Source: JASHVB01 sp963780805
GTDB taxonomy: Bacteria; Pseudomonadota; Alphaproteobacteria; Acetobacterales; Acetobacteraceae
Direction: 5' to 3'
Assembly: GCA_963780805.1 (NCBI GenBank)
Contig: CAWADP010000009.1
Coordinates: 1-64,000 of the forward strand
Length of the DNA stretch: 64,000 nt
In this document: positions 17,351 through 26,620 of the stretch, one piece after another
Layout of the letters: every line of letters begins with the position of its first letter
Position numbering within the stretch: position 1 is the first letter of the stretch
Notes under the pieces: generated by a model
The model's input: the letters and a program-made list of their open reading frames with translations, nothing else
Database searches by the model: none
What the model was told of the DNA's origin: nothing
Position numbers and translations under genes: made by a program

Positions 17351-18541
17351 TCAGGCGGAGGGGGCGGGGTGGCTGGCGGGGAAGAGGTAGGAAGAGAAGG
17401 AGAAGGAGCAGGAACTCCCCCTTCCCTTGAGGGAGGGGGCCGGGGGGAGGAGTGCGAACTGCCACGATGCGGGAGTAGTTGCACCCCTCCCCCCGGCCCC
17501 CTCCCTTAAGGGGAGGGGGAGTTCATCATTGTTCTTCTCCACCCCCTGCTTCATCACCAACTCGGCGAACACCCGGTCCATCCGGTCCCAGGTAAAATCC
17601 CGCAGGACCCGTTCCAGCTTGCCGTGCATCGTCGACAGGTTGGTGTAGTGCCGCAATTTGGACTTCCAGCTCGCATGGCCGACCCGCGGCTGGTTCGGAT
17701 CGACCTCCCAGGGATGGAAATAGAACACCCCCGACGCATGATCATTCCGGTGCACCGAGGAAAGGCCGCGGCGGTACAGCCCGTACGGCAGCAGTCGGAA
17801 ATATCCGCCGCCGGCGCAGGGCCAATTGCGACCGAATGCCGCCACGGTCGTCATGGGGATTTCCCACAACCGCCCGCCTTCGGGTCGGAACGGCATCCGC
17901 GGCGCGTCCGGCATGCCGTACAGATCGTGACGGATGGGATTGACGCTGGAGCTGTACGCGTACCCGACCTGCTCCAGCACCCGGAAGGTCCACAGGTTCC
18001 GCGCCCCGATCGAGAACGTCGCCGCGCGATACCCTGTCACGGCCACGCCGCCGATATCCTCCAGCGTCAACCGCGTCCGCTCCACGTCGGCGCGGAACGT
18101 CGCAGGGTCCTGCGCATCCGCGCGGACGTGCCCCCAGCCGTGGCTGGCGAGCTCATGACCGGCGGCGACGATCCGGCGCACCATCGCGGGATGGCGCTGG
18201 GCGATCCAGCCGAGGGTGAAGAACGTCGCCCGCACGTTGGCCTCGGAAAACAGCGCCAGGATGCGCTCGACGTTCGCTGCGACGCGCGATTCCTTGGCGT
18301 CCCACTCGGTGCGGTCAATGCACCCGGCGAAGGCCTGCACCTGGAACCAGTCCTCGACATCCACCGTCATCGCGTTGACGACAGGCTGGGCGTTGACGAC
18401 AGGTTGGGCGTTGACAACAGGCTGGGCATTGGCGACAGGCGGGGCATTGACGACAGGCTGGGCGTTGAGAACCGGCCGGGTGTTGACAACAGGCTGGGCG
18501 TTGACGATCGGCCAGCCGGCGGTGGGAATCGCCCGGCTCAT
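17351..18541 (-). CDS. XrtA system polysaccharide deacetylase (DUF3473-type)
   Basis: NodB-type carbohydrate esterase acting on the exopolysaccharide. After an unusual N-terminal tail of eight six-residue PVVNAQ-like units (residues 11-58) comes MTVDVEDWFQVQAF with the metal-binding Asp, then RATFFTLGW, HELASHGWGH (metal His), GYRAATFSI and FYFHPWEVDPNQP with the DUF3473 C-terminal region KLRHYTNLSTMHGKLERVL. The natural domain ends near residue 335. The last about 60 residues (ELPLPLREGAGGRG onwards) are encoded by a dispersed palindrome read through in frame. The ATG overlaps the ATPase stop (ATGA). Confidence 0.93.
   Translation of the reverse strand: MSRAIPTAGWPIVNAQPVVNTRPVLNAQPVVNAPPVANAQPVVNAQPVVNAQPVVNAMTVDVEDWFQVQAFAGCIDRTEWDAKESRVAANVERILALFSEANVRATFFTLGWIAQRHPAMVRRIVAAGHELASHGWGHVRADAQDPATFRADVERTRLTLEDIGGVAVTGYRAATFSIGARNLWTFRVLEQVGYAYSSSVNPIRHDLYGMPDAPRMPFRPEGGRLWEIPMTTVAAFGRNWPCAGGGYFRLLPYGLYRRGLSSVHRNDHASGVFYFHPWEVDPNQPRVGHASWKSKLRHYTNLSTMHGKLERVLRDFTWDRMDRVFAELVMKQGVEKNNDELPLPLREGAGGRGATTPASWQFALLPPAPSLKGRGSSCSFSFSSYLFPASHPAPSA
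17414..17522. repeat. palindromic GGGAGGGGGCCGGGG-type repeat inside the deacetylase 3' end
   Basis: Arms at about 17414-17454 and 17484-17522 are inverted copies built on CTCCCTTAAGGGGAGGGGG and CCGGCCCCCTC. Relatives occur at 26463, 46676 and 55844. In this copy the reading frame of the deacetylase runs through both arms, adding PLREGAGGRG and PPAPSLKGRG segments. Confidence 0.8.
18368..18511 (-). repeat. eight 18-base units encoding PVVNAQ
   Basis: An 18-base tandem array at the 5' end of the deacetylase gene: PIVNAQ, PVVNTR, PVLNAQ, PVVNAP, PVANAQ, then PVVNAQ twice and PVVNAM. The period is a multiple of three, so copy-number change keeps the frame. The units differ at several silent and non-silent sites. 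Confidence 0.9.
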
Positions 18542-19520
18542 TGCGGCACCTCGCGGCCGGCTTCCAGCAGATCGAGCATGCGGCGGAATACCCGCTCCTG
18601 CCGCACCGAGCTTGCCTCGAGCGCCTCGATCCGCCGGACGATGCCCTCCTGCTCCTGCGCATCGCCATTCACCAGGCTCGGCGGCGATGCGGGAGAAGTC
18701 CCGCGCCCAGATCCTGGCTCAATTCGCCGGCCGTCATCTCCACCATCGGCGCCGTGATGGCGTGCGCCTCCTCCAGCGCGCCGTACAGCAGCACGCGCGA
18801 GCAAAGCGTGTTGATCCGGCGCGGAATGCCGCCGGTTTGGCGGTGCACCGCAGTCAATGCGTCATCGTCCCAGCGCGGATCGCCGGCCCATTTCACCATC
18901 TTCAGCCGGTGCTCGACATAGCCGCGCGTCTCAGCTTCGGTGAGCGGGCCAAGGTGGTAGGACGCCAGCACGCGCTGGCGCAATTGCTCCGCGTCGCGGC
19001 TGGCCAGGATGGGGCGGAATTGCGGTTGGCCCAGCAGGATGGTCTGCAGCGACGCCTTGCCGTCCACCGTGATGTTGGACAGCATGCGCAGTTCCTCCAG
19101 CGCGCCCAGCGGCAGGTTCTGCACCTCATCCACCACCAGCAGGCAGCGCCGCCCGGCGCGGCGTTGCTCCTGCACCATGAACTCGAAGCGGCGCAGCAGC
19201 GTGGCCTTGTCCAGGCCGGGCGTGTCGCCAATGCCGAAATTGGCCATCACCAGCCGCAGCAGGTCGTCCGGCGAGACCTGCGTGGTGACGATGCGGGCGA
19301 TGACGTAGTTGTGGCGGTCGAGCTGCGACCACAATTGCTCCACCAGCGTGGTCTTGCCGGCACCAACCTCGCCGGTGATGACAATGAACCCCTCCTCCTG
19401 CGCCAAGCCATAGACCAGATGCGCGATCGCCCGGCTGTGGCCGCTGGAGCCGAAGAAGAACCGGCTATCCGGCGTCAGCAGGAAGGGAATGCCGGTGAAG
19501 TGGTAGAATTTTTCGTACAC
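18538..19520 (-). CDS. XrtA-associated AAA+ ATPase (TIGR03015-type), frameshifted at 3' end
   Basis: ExeA/GspA-like cytoplasmic ATPase found in exosortase loci. It starts MYEKFYHFTGIPFLLTPDSR; Walker A is GEVGAGKTT near residue 50 and Walker B LLVVDEVQNL near residue 130, followed by sensor residues in LRMLSNITVDGK. The frame is open to about 18690 and then shifts by one. The other register supplies the expected coiled-coil end, IVRRIEALEASSVRQERVF...LLEAGREVPQ, and a TGA at 18538-18540 overlapping the deacetylase start. Total about 327 residues. It begins 9 bases after the outer-membrane gene stop. Confidence 0.9.
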
Positions 19521-19529
19521 GATGACCGA

Positions 19530-21242
19530 TCAGAACTGTTTGGTGATGCCGATCAGGAACACGTCCTGATACCACGAGTCTGCCGCAACGGACGACCGGA
19601 CGTCGTAGAAATTGTAGCGGGCGAACGTGGAGACGGTGTCGCTGAGAATATGCTGCAACGACAGCGCTGCCACGGTGGAATTCGTGCTGGCTCCTCCTCC
19701 GGTAGGGGTGCCGATGCTGTACGACGTGGTGAGGCTGGCCGTCGTGTCGGTATTGAGTACGTGCATCCAGGAGAAGCTGCCCGTGGTTACCGTGCTGCTG
19801 GTGCCCCCCGTGCCGGTGCCGACCCGCGTTTCTTGCGAATGCGAGGCCGTGAGCGTGAGGGTATCGCGGTTGAGCACCGACGTCCCGCCTAACGTGAGGG
19901 TGTTGTAGCGATAGATGCCGGCCTGCACCCCCAATGCATTGTTGGCGGTGAACAGCGCGCCGCCGGTCTGGGCGTTCACCAGATTGCCGTTGTTGCCGAC
20001 CGCTGCCTGGTTGAGTTGGTCAGCCACCTGCTCGAGCTGCGTTCCGATGCCGTTGGTGTAGCTGCCGGTCAGGATCGTCCGCGCGGTCAGCGCGTAGCGC
20101 GCGGAGGCATTCGCGGTATTGACGCCATTCTGATGGCCGTAGCCGAGCGTGACCGAGGTGTCGGGGTTCGGATTGTACGTGCCCCCGAACCCCCACGTCA
20201 TGTCATTCACACGCAGTGCGTCGTTGCCGCTGTAGCGGATGTCCTCCCAGCCAATATCGCCGTAGATGCCGAAGATATCGGTGAGCTGGTAGTCGACCCG
20301 GTCGCTGACCGTGTCGCGGGTTGAATCGTTAAATCCGGTGCCGCTGCTGGTCCCCTGCTGGGCGTTCGCGGTGAACGTATCGCGAAACCGGTCGAATGCG
20401 TCACCGGTCTGAATCAGCGCCGAGCCTTGTGCGGTGTCGAGGGTTTGGCTGTTGATCCCCTGGTCCACATACGGCAACGGGGCAAACCCGTTGATCGTAG
20501 ATGAGGCGCTCCGGGTCAGCGACACCGACAGCCTGGCGGTGGCGAGATCGCCGAAGCGATACAGCATATAGGGCGAGACGGACACGCTGGAGGTCTCGCT
20601 GCGGTTTTGCTTGGCCAACCCGGTGGTGCCGGTCGTTGGCGGCAACACTGAGGTGCCAGTGATGCCGCCAATGCCGGCCTGCCCCAGGCCGCCCAACCCG
20701 CCGACGCCGCCATTGATCGCCTGAGTGCCGGCCAGTGCCCGGACATCGACAAAGAACAGGTCCGGAACGACTGTCAGCGTCCCGACGGCGTTGAGCTGCT
20801 GGGCCAGGAGGTTCTGGTCTCCGTAGCGCAGGTGCATTTCCAGGTCGGGCTCGTAGTTCAGGCGAAGCTGCACGCGGTCGGAATCCCCGAGTACGGCCAC
20901 CCCCGGCGCGACGATCGTGGTGAGGTCCCAACGCCGCGGTGAAGAAACCTCGTTGACGTTGTCTGTGAACTCCTCCTCGGCGCTGAGCCGTGGCAGGATG
21001 GTCCAACCCTGCGCCGACCCCAGTGAGGCAAAGCCGGATGTCAGTCCCATCTGGTGCTCCAGGGCTGCCGCGTCCGGGGCTGCCAGGTCGGCGCCGGTCG
21101 GCATGAACGGAGGGTTGCTCTCATCCGTCCCGGGGAACGCCATGGCCGTTGCGAGCGGCGCGCACCATACCAATGCGGTCAGGCAGAGGCGCCTCGGGGT
21201 CGTCGGGATGCGTGCCAACCCGGCCGCCATGGACGGTCGCAA
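19530..21242 (-). CDS. PEP-CTERM system-associated outer-membrane protein (TIGR03016-type)
   Basis: 570-residue predicted beta-barrel, a likely partner in polysaccharide secretion or anchoring. It has a twin-Arg-like positive N-terminus and a hydrophobic signal segment (LCLTALVWCAPLATAMAFP), many alternating polar/hydrophobic strands, and a C-terminal aromatic residue (GITKQF) as expected for BAM-inserted barrels. TLTASHSQETRVG and TDIFGIYGDIGWEDIRYSG resemble the family. Intact, unlike most of its neighbours. Between the tyrosine kinase and ATPase genes, the usual order. Confidence 0.9.
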   Translation of the reverse strand: MRPSMAAGLARIPTTPRRLCLTALVWCAPLATAMAFPGTDESNPPFMPTGADLAAPDAAALEHQMGLTSGFASLGSAQGWTILPRLSAEEEFTDNVNEVSSPRRWDLTTIVAPGVAVLGDSDRVQLRLNYEPDLEMHLRYGDQNLLAQQLNAVGTLTVVPDLFFVDVRALAGTQAINGGVGGLGGLGQAGIGGITGTSVLPPTTGTTGLAKQNRSETSSVSVSPYMLYRFGDLATARLSVSLTRSASSTINGFAPLPYVDQGINSQTLDTAQGSALIQTGDAFDRFRDTFTANAQQGTSSGTGFNDSTRDTVSDRVDYQLTDIFGIYGDIGWEDIRYSGNDALRVNDMTWGFGGTYNPNPDTSVTLGYGHQNGVNTANASARYALTARTILTGSYTNGIGTQLEQVADQLNQAAVGNNGNLVNAQTGGALFTANNALGVQAGIYRYNTLTLGGTSVLNRDTLTLTASHSQETRVGTGTGGTSSTVTTGSFSWMHVLNTDTTASLTTSYSIGTPTGGGASTNSTVAALSLQHILSDTVSTFARYNFYDVRSSVAADSWYQDVFLIGITKQF

Positions 21243-21252
21243 TCGCGCCGCG

Positions 21253-22263
21253 TCAGGACGAGTAGTAGGACGAGTACGCGCCGAAGGTGTAGCGCGACGA
21301 GATTTGCTGCTTGTTCAACACCAGCGCGATGGTCGGACATGCCTGGATCAGATCGAGCGAGGCCTCGATCTCATCCCGCTGGGTCCGCTCGGCCTCGACC
21401 ACGAACAGGATCTGCCCGACCACGGGGGCGAGCACGGCCGGATCGCTGGTGGACAGGCAGGGCGGGGCGTCCAGCACCAGCAGCCGGTCGGCGTAGCGCC
21501 GGCCCAGGCTCTGGATCAGCCGGGTCATCTCGGTGGAGGAAAACAGTCGGGGCTGCGCTCGCGCTCGCGGCCGACCGGCAGGATCGACAATTGCTCGATC
21601 GGCGTCCGCACGATCAGCGGGGCGGGGTCGAGGCGTCGGGTTGGCGGCGAGGTCCAGCAGGCCGGGTGCGTCCGCCAATCCCATTGGGTAGCAGATCGAA
21701 TCGCGCTTGGAGTCGGCGTCGACCAGCAGCACGTGGTTGTTGCCCTGGCGGGCGATGCTGCCGGCAAGGTTGATGGCGGTGAAGCTCTTGCCCTCGCCGG
21801 GCCGGGCGCTGGTCACCATCAGCAGGTTGGTGAAGCCGGGCTCGGCGCCCGGCGCGGAGAACGCGTTGCGCAGGATTTGCCGCTGCACCAGGCGGAATTC
21901 TTCGGAAACGCGGCTGCGCGTCCGCGACCAGTCGACCATGCCGGCGCGCTCCAGCGCCACGGCATCGACGGAACCGGGGCCGGGCGGCAGTTCCGGGCCG
22001 CGCAGCATGGCGGGGCCAGCGCCGAGCCCCGGCGATTCGTCCAGCGCTACCGGCCGGTCGAGCAAGTCCACACCGCCATCGGCCCCGGCGACCGGTGGGT
22101 GCAATAGTGGCTCCGCATCCAGGCCGCCCCGCGACAGCGGCGCGTTTTCCGCGCCGGCGGCACGGTCGGGCCCCAAGAGGTGTGCCGCCGATTCTTCCAG
22201 CGCACCGGACTGCAGCAGACGCTCGGCGACGCGCTCAACCAAATGGGACTTAGGATTGGCCAT
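21253..22263 (-). CDS. XrtA-associated tyrosine autokinase, with a compensated double frameshift
   Basis: BY-kinase controlling polysaccharide chain length. Walker A is SARPGEGKSFTAINLA near residue 147, Walker A' VLLVDAD and Walker B LLVLDAPP near residue 240. The C-terminal YTFGAYSSYYSS is a tyrosine cluster, the autophosphorylation tail. Residues about 205-230 read in the wrong register (PRPADRADADRA), while another frame gives RRLDPAPLIVRTPIEQLSILPVG, which fits the family. Two opposite indels near 21640 and 21550 leave an open but partly scrambled ORF. It follows the Wzz-type gene with no gap. Confidence 0.9.
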   Translation of the reverse strand: MANPKSHLVERVAERLLQSGALEESAAHLLGPDRAAGAENAPLSRGGLDAEPLLHPPVAGADGGVDLLDRPVALDESPGLGAGPAMLRGPELPPGPGSVDAVALERAGMVDWSRTRSRVSEEFRLVQRQILRNAFSAPGAEPGFTNLLMVTSARPGEGKSFTAINLAGSIARQGNNHVLLVDADSKRDSICYPMGLADAPGLLDLAANPTPRPRPADRADADRAIVDPAGRPRARAQPRLFSSTEMTRLIQSLGRRYADRLLVLDAPPCLSTSDPAVLAPVVGQILFVVEAERTQRDEIEASLDLIQACPTIALVLNKQQISSRYTFGAYSSYYSS

Positions 22264-23830
22264 TCAGATCAACGCCGACGAACGGAGGATATGAACAAGC
22301 AGGCCGCCATAGATGCCGACCAGCAGCACGACCGCAACACCAAAACGCGCCGCGATCATCAGGCGCTGGCGCAGCGAGGCAAGACCGAGGACCGAGATCC
22401 CGCCAAGCACCGGCAATCCCAGGTTACGCAGGTCGTCCGCGGTCGAGAACGAGCGGTCGAGCTGGCCGAGCAGGACGGTGACACCCAGCCGGCGCCGAGG
22501 CCGGCCAGCAGGACGCCGGTCACCAGCAGCATCCGGTTCGGCGCTGCCGGCAAGCGCGGCATTTCCGGCGGATCGACGATCTGCAGCTTCACCTTGTCCG
22601 CCTGGGTATCGGCGGCCTGGGCGATGTTGGCCGACTGCAGGCGGCCCAGCAGTTCCTCGTAGGCTGCGCGAGCACGCTGTAGTCGCGGTCCATGTTTTCA
22701 TATTCGGCGATCAGGCCCGGCTGCTCGCGCTGGATCTTCTCCAGCTTGTCGCGATACGCTACCGCCTGATCGTGCTGGCGCTGCAAGGCGGCGATCTGGG
22801 TGTCGGCGTCGATCAGCTTCACCTTGAGCTGGTCATAGACCGGGTTGGGCACCGACCGTTTCAGCATGGCCGGGCGGGCATCGCCCGCCTTCGCTGGCGT
22901 CGCGGCAGTGGGATCGGTGGGGGCTTCGCTGGCGCGTCTTCAGCAACTCGATCAGCTTCCTCTGCGCGATCACGTCGGGATGCTGTTCGGTGTCCTTGAG
23001 CAGCAGCATCTTGAGCTGGTCTTCCGCCTCCTGCAGCCGCGTCTCGCCCGTGCGGCCTGGGCCAGGGCCACGGCCCCCGGTGTCTTTCCGCGACCAGCAT
23101 CGGCGGCGTGTTGTCCACCTCCTGCTGCAGTGTGTCGCGCGCGATGATCTCGTCCTGCAGCTTGCCGTCGAGGTCGCGCACGTTGTTGCGCGCCGCCTCG
23201 AGGGCGGGCACACCAGGCTGGTCGGCATTCGGCAGGATATCGATGTAGCGTGCGCGGAAATCGGCGCGGCGCTTCTCTGCCGCCCGCAACTGCTGCTCGA
23301 TACGACGAGATCTGGTGCTCCAGGAAGCGGCGTGGCATTCTCCATGTCGGTGCGGTTGGTGCCGGTGGCGCTCTCCACGAAGATCGTCAGCAGCGTCTGC
23401 ACCACGTCGTGCGCCAGCTTCGGGTTCTTGTCGCGATAGGTGATGGTGAACAGGTTCCTGGTCTGCGGCATCACCTGGATGTCCGTGCCGAGAGGCTGAT
23501 CAGGCGCTCGCGGTCGGCGGGCTGTTGATGGTCAGGTCGAGGTCGGTCTTGGAGATCAGCTTTTCGAGGTTCGGCCGGCTGAGCAGGGTGCGCTGCAGGA
23601 TTTCGAGCTGGGTGGTGGGCGCGGAGTCGGCGGCGAGCCCGCGCAGCAGCGGGGTCAGGATGGCGTCGGCGTCGACGTACAGGCGGGCGCTCGATTCGAA
23701 CTGGTTGGGAACCAGATAGACCCCGACCCAGCCCAGCGCCGCAGACCAGCCAGGCAACGACGACGCCCATCCAGCGGCGCCGCCAGGCGGCCCGGAGATA
23801 CTGTTCAACCAGGAGGCGCAGGATATCCAT
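22264..23830 (-). CDS. XrtA system polysaccharide chain-length protein (Wzz/GNVR), heavily frameshifted
   Basis: Inner-membrane protein with an N-terminal TM segment, a periplasmic coiled-coil and a C-terminal TM pair, working with the adjacent kinase. Pieces in order: MDILRLLVEQYLRAAWRRR; VYLVPNQFESSARLYVDADA and LEILQRTLLSRPNLEKLI; NLFTITYRDKNPKLAHDVVQ; RADFRARYIDILPN; EAEDQLKMLLLKDTEQHPDV; IAALQRQHDQAVAYRDKLEK; VDPPEMPRLPAAPNRMLLV; LPVLGGISVLGL. At least six register changes separate them. Every piece is well conserved and in order, so dense sequencing indels seem likelier than decay, but a true pseudogene cannot be excluded. Confidence 0.85.
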
Positions 23831-23851
23831 GGCGGCTCTGCCTGTCGCGCC

Positions 23852-24510
23852 TCAGAACCAGGATTGCGGAATGATCAGCGTATCGCCGGGCTGCATCGCG
23901 ATGTTCTGGCTGATGTCGCCGTCCTTCATCAGATCGTTGAGCCTGCACGTGGATCGATCGTCTGCTTGCCGTCAGCATCGCGCCGAACGATTACCGCCCG
24001 GTTTCCGGCGGCGTATTTTGTCAGGCCCTTGGTGGCGATCATGACGTCGAGCAGGGTCATGCCGTCGCGGTAGGGGATCGCCTCCGGGTCGGTCGCCTCG
24101 CCGATCACCCTGATCTGGCGGTCGAACGGGCCGACGAAGGACCGCGCACGATCACCGTCACGATGCGGGTCCTGGATGTATTTCTTCAGCCGCTCCTCGA
24201 TTTCGCGGGCAAGCTGGGTCGGCGTCTTGCCGGCGGCCGTGATGTCCTCGATCAGCGGCGTGGAGATCCGGCCGTCGGGCCGCACCGCGACGCCCGCCTC
24301 GCTGAGGTCGGGGTTGCGGTAGACGAAGATGCTGAGCGAGTCGCCCGCGCCGATCACGTACTCGTCGTTCTTGGACTGGTCGGTCTGGCCGGCCAATGCG
24401 GTCCTCGATGCGGCGCTCCCGGGCGGGGCCGCAGCCGCGGCCTGGGCCGCCTGGCCGCCCGGTTGGGTGCACGCGGGCAGCATGAGGCAGGCGAGGAGCA
24501 GGGACGACAA
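23852..24510 (-). CDS. XrtA system exopolysaccharide export lipoprotein (Wza-like), frameshifted
   Basis: Polysaccharide biosynthesis/export (Poly_export) protein forming the outer-membrane exit. Lipoprotein signal LLLACLMLPACTQ, with Cys as lipidation site. The Poly_export domain reads YVIGAGDSLSIFVYRNPDLS then ISTPLIEDITAAGKTPTQLA; a SLBB-like block follows, QIRVIGEATDPEAIPYRDG...GLTKYAAGNRAVIVRR. Shifts near 24150 and 23950 are needed to reach the end ISQNIAMQPGDTLIIPQSWF at the TGA 23852-23854. The start is uncertain: TTG at 24510, or GTG near 24537 with one further indel. First gene of the minus arm. Confidence 0.88.
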
Positions 24511-24580
24511 GCGAGACGAGACGCCGAGAAGAACTCACGCTGGACCTCGGAACATTGGCCGGTGACAGGACGGCGGGGAG

Positions 24581-24654
24581 TGGTAGGCGCGGAAGGAATC
24601 GAACCCCCTCGTCTGCCATGTAAAGGCAGTGCTCTGCCAATGAGCTACGCGCCT
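24581..24654 (-). tRNA. tRNA-Val (anticodon TAC), CCA encoded
   Basis: Minus strand cloverleaf: acceptor AGGCGCG/CGCGCCT, D arm GCTC-ATTGGCA-GAGC, anticodon stem CTGCC/GGCAG with loop TTTACAT (anticodon TAC), variable loop ACGA, T arm GGGGG-TTCGATT-CCTTC with two G-U pairs, discriminator A and encoded CCA. 74 bases in total. It lies 44-70 bases beyond the 5' end of the export lipoprotein gene, on the same strand. Confidence 0.9.
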
Positions 24655-25086
24655 CCGATTTGCCCTTGCGCCGACAAATCGATGGTAGCAACGGCTCTCC
24701 CATTCGTGATACGCGTCCTACCATCAGAGCGGGGCGAAAAGCAAACAAACTGTAGATGCGCCGCTACAACCATGGGAAAAATGCCACTTGTTGATGGTTA
24801 CCCGCGATTGTGTCGGCTGCCGCGGATGTTCGCGAGAAAATTGATCAATTCGTCCAGGACCGCTGCTACAGGCGATTAACGTTCGACACACGTATAAATA
24901 ATCATGATTTGGCTGTCAGAAAGATTGCACCGCCCGGACGATTGGGCTAAATTTCTGGACGACATGATGGCCTCCGCAAGGCAAAAGAGTGTTGCCGGGA
25001 ACGGTTCCCGCGGGGATCTCAGACGTCCGTGAACAAGCTGGCCCGTGGCCGGGCAGTGCCCGTCCGTCGGAGTTGGAGAGTCCTGA
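24655..25086. other. 432-base divergent intergenic region of the EPS locus
   Basis: Separates the tRNA and minus arm from the plus-strand sugar transferase. No gene recognised. It is noticeably AT-richer around 24700-24960. CGTATAAATAATCATG near 24890 could hold a -10 element. A pair of overlapping minus-strand open frames are shadows of the sugar transferase. Regulatory sequences for both arms would be expected here, but I could not identify a sigma-54 site. Confidence 0.5.
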
Positions 25087-26438
25087 ATGACGCGTATTCT
25101 CGCCCAATACGTGTCGCTTGCGACGGCCGCGCTCGGTCTGATCGAGCTGATACTATCATTCCTGATCATCGAGGCCTTCCTGAACATGCCCGGCGGCTTC
25201 GCCGCGGTGTCCCCCGCAACGCTCCCGCTGGATGCCGATCTGACCCGTCTGGCCGCCATGTTCGCCGTGATCACTGGCGGCGTCGCCACCACGATTGGCC
25301 TCTACCGCCCGGAGATATGCCGGGAACGCCGGCAGCTCTTTGTCAGCGCCGCCGTCGCGAGCCTCGTCGCGTTTCCGGTTCTGCTGCTGGTCAGCGGCGG
25401 CTTCCACATCGGCCTGACCGGCTGGGTCATCCTCTGGCTCGCCGTGGTGCTGCTGGTGTGGCAGGCCGGCATCCTGCTCACCCACCTCGCTTTCAGCGCC
25501 GTGCTGCGGCCGGACGCGATGGTGCGCCGGGTCTTGATCCTCGGCTCCGAGCGCCGCACCGCCCACCTCGCCGACGTGCTGCGCAGTCCTCGCATGCCTG
25601 CGTTCGAGCCCGTGATCGCCGCGACGACCGCCGTTCTGTCCCCGGAGTACCTGCGCGAGCGGCGCATCTGGGGCATTGTCGTCGCCCCTGACGAGGCGGG
25701 AACCGAATCCGTCGCCCTGCTGGACAGCAAGCTGCGTGGCGCGCGGGTCCTGGGCGTCACCACCTTCTGCGAGCGCCATCTGGGGCGGATCGATCTGGAT
25801 ACCGTGGATACGCAGTGGCTGCTGTGCGCCGACGGGTTCGCCCAGGGCCGGCTGACCAACGCGCTGAAGCGCGGCCTCGACATCGCCGTCAGCCTGTCGC
25901 TGCTGGTGGCCACCCTGCCGGTGATGCTGCTGACCGCGCTGCTGATCAAGCTGGAGAGCCCGGGGCCGGTGCTCTACCGCCAGCGGCGCTTGGGCCTGCA
26001 CGGCGAGGCGTTCACCCTGTTGAAGTTCCGCAGCATGCGGCTGGATGCAGAGGCGGGCGGCGATCCCCGCTGGGCGCAGCACCGCGACCCGCGCGTCACC
26101 CGGACCGGCCGCTGGATCCGGCCGATGCGGATCGACGAACTGCCACAGCTCATCAACGTCCTGCTGGGCGAGATGAGCATGATCGGTCCCCGCCCGGAGC
26201 GGCCGCATTTCGTCGAGCAATTGACCCGGGTCATTCCGCTGTACCGCCAGCGTGCCTACGCAAGCCGGGGCTCACCGGCTGGGCGCAAGTGAACTATCCC
26301 TATGGCGCCTCGGTCGAGGATGCCCGCGAGAAGTTGGCCTATGACCTGTATTATATAAAGAATCGCGGCCTGCTGCTGGACCTGCTGATCCTGTTCTCCA
26401 CGGTGCGCGTCATCCTGTCGCGTGAAGGTGCACGCTAG
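25087..26438 (+). CDS. XrtA system undecaprenyl-phosphate sugar phosphotransferase (TIGR03013-type), frameshifted
   Basis: Initiates exopolysaccharide synthesis by moving a sugar-1-phosphate onto undecaprenyl phosphate. The N-terminal half has about four hydrophobic segments (residues 5-30, 50-70, 85-105, 108-135) and a CoA-binding-like domain. The C-terminal bacterial sugar transferase domain has KRGLDIAVSLSLLVATLPV, SPGPVLYRQRRLGLHGE, FTLLKFRSM and IDELPQLINVLLGEMSMIGP. Near 26260 the frame shifts by one; the correct continuation is KPGLTGWAQVNYPYGASVED to the TAG at 26436-26438. First gene of the plus arm. Confidence 0.92.
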
Positions 26439-26462
26439 GGTGCAGGTCCCGCCTGCGGGAAG

Positions 26463-26512
26463 AATACTCCCCTTCCCCCGGCCCCTCCCACAAGGGGAGG
26501 GGAGTTCTTTGC
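26463..26512. repeat. GGGG-type dispersed repeat, single copy
   Basis: CCCTTCCCCCGGCCCCTCCC then ACAAGGGGAGGGGAGTTC, a relative of the 17414 and 55844 elements, here between the sugar transferase and prsK. No terminator-like T tract follows. Nothing else in 26439-26620. Confidence 0.7.
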
Positions 26513-26620
26513 TTCTACCCCCCGCCATATCATGACGCACATGGGGGTGGCCCCCGATTGCCGCGACCATAAGCCTGGAACCTGCTGCCCCGAACAGGTT
26601 TTTCCCTTATAACGTTGCCC

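Noticed and set aside
22264..23830. Wzz-type gene as a decayed pseudogene
   Set aside because: Pieces are conserved and in order, and neighbours show the same indel pattern; error is simpler. Not fully excluded.
24581..24654. tRNA-Gly, from its short D loop and Gly-like body
   Set aside because: The anticodon loop TTTACAT gives anticodon TAC, which is Val.
24876..25292. Minus-strand frame over the sugar transferase start
   Set aside because: Antisense shadow without a ribosome site or domain.
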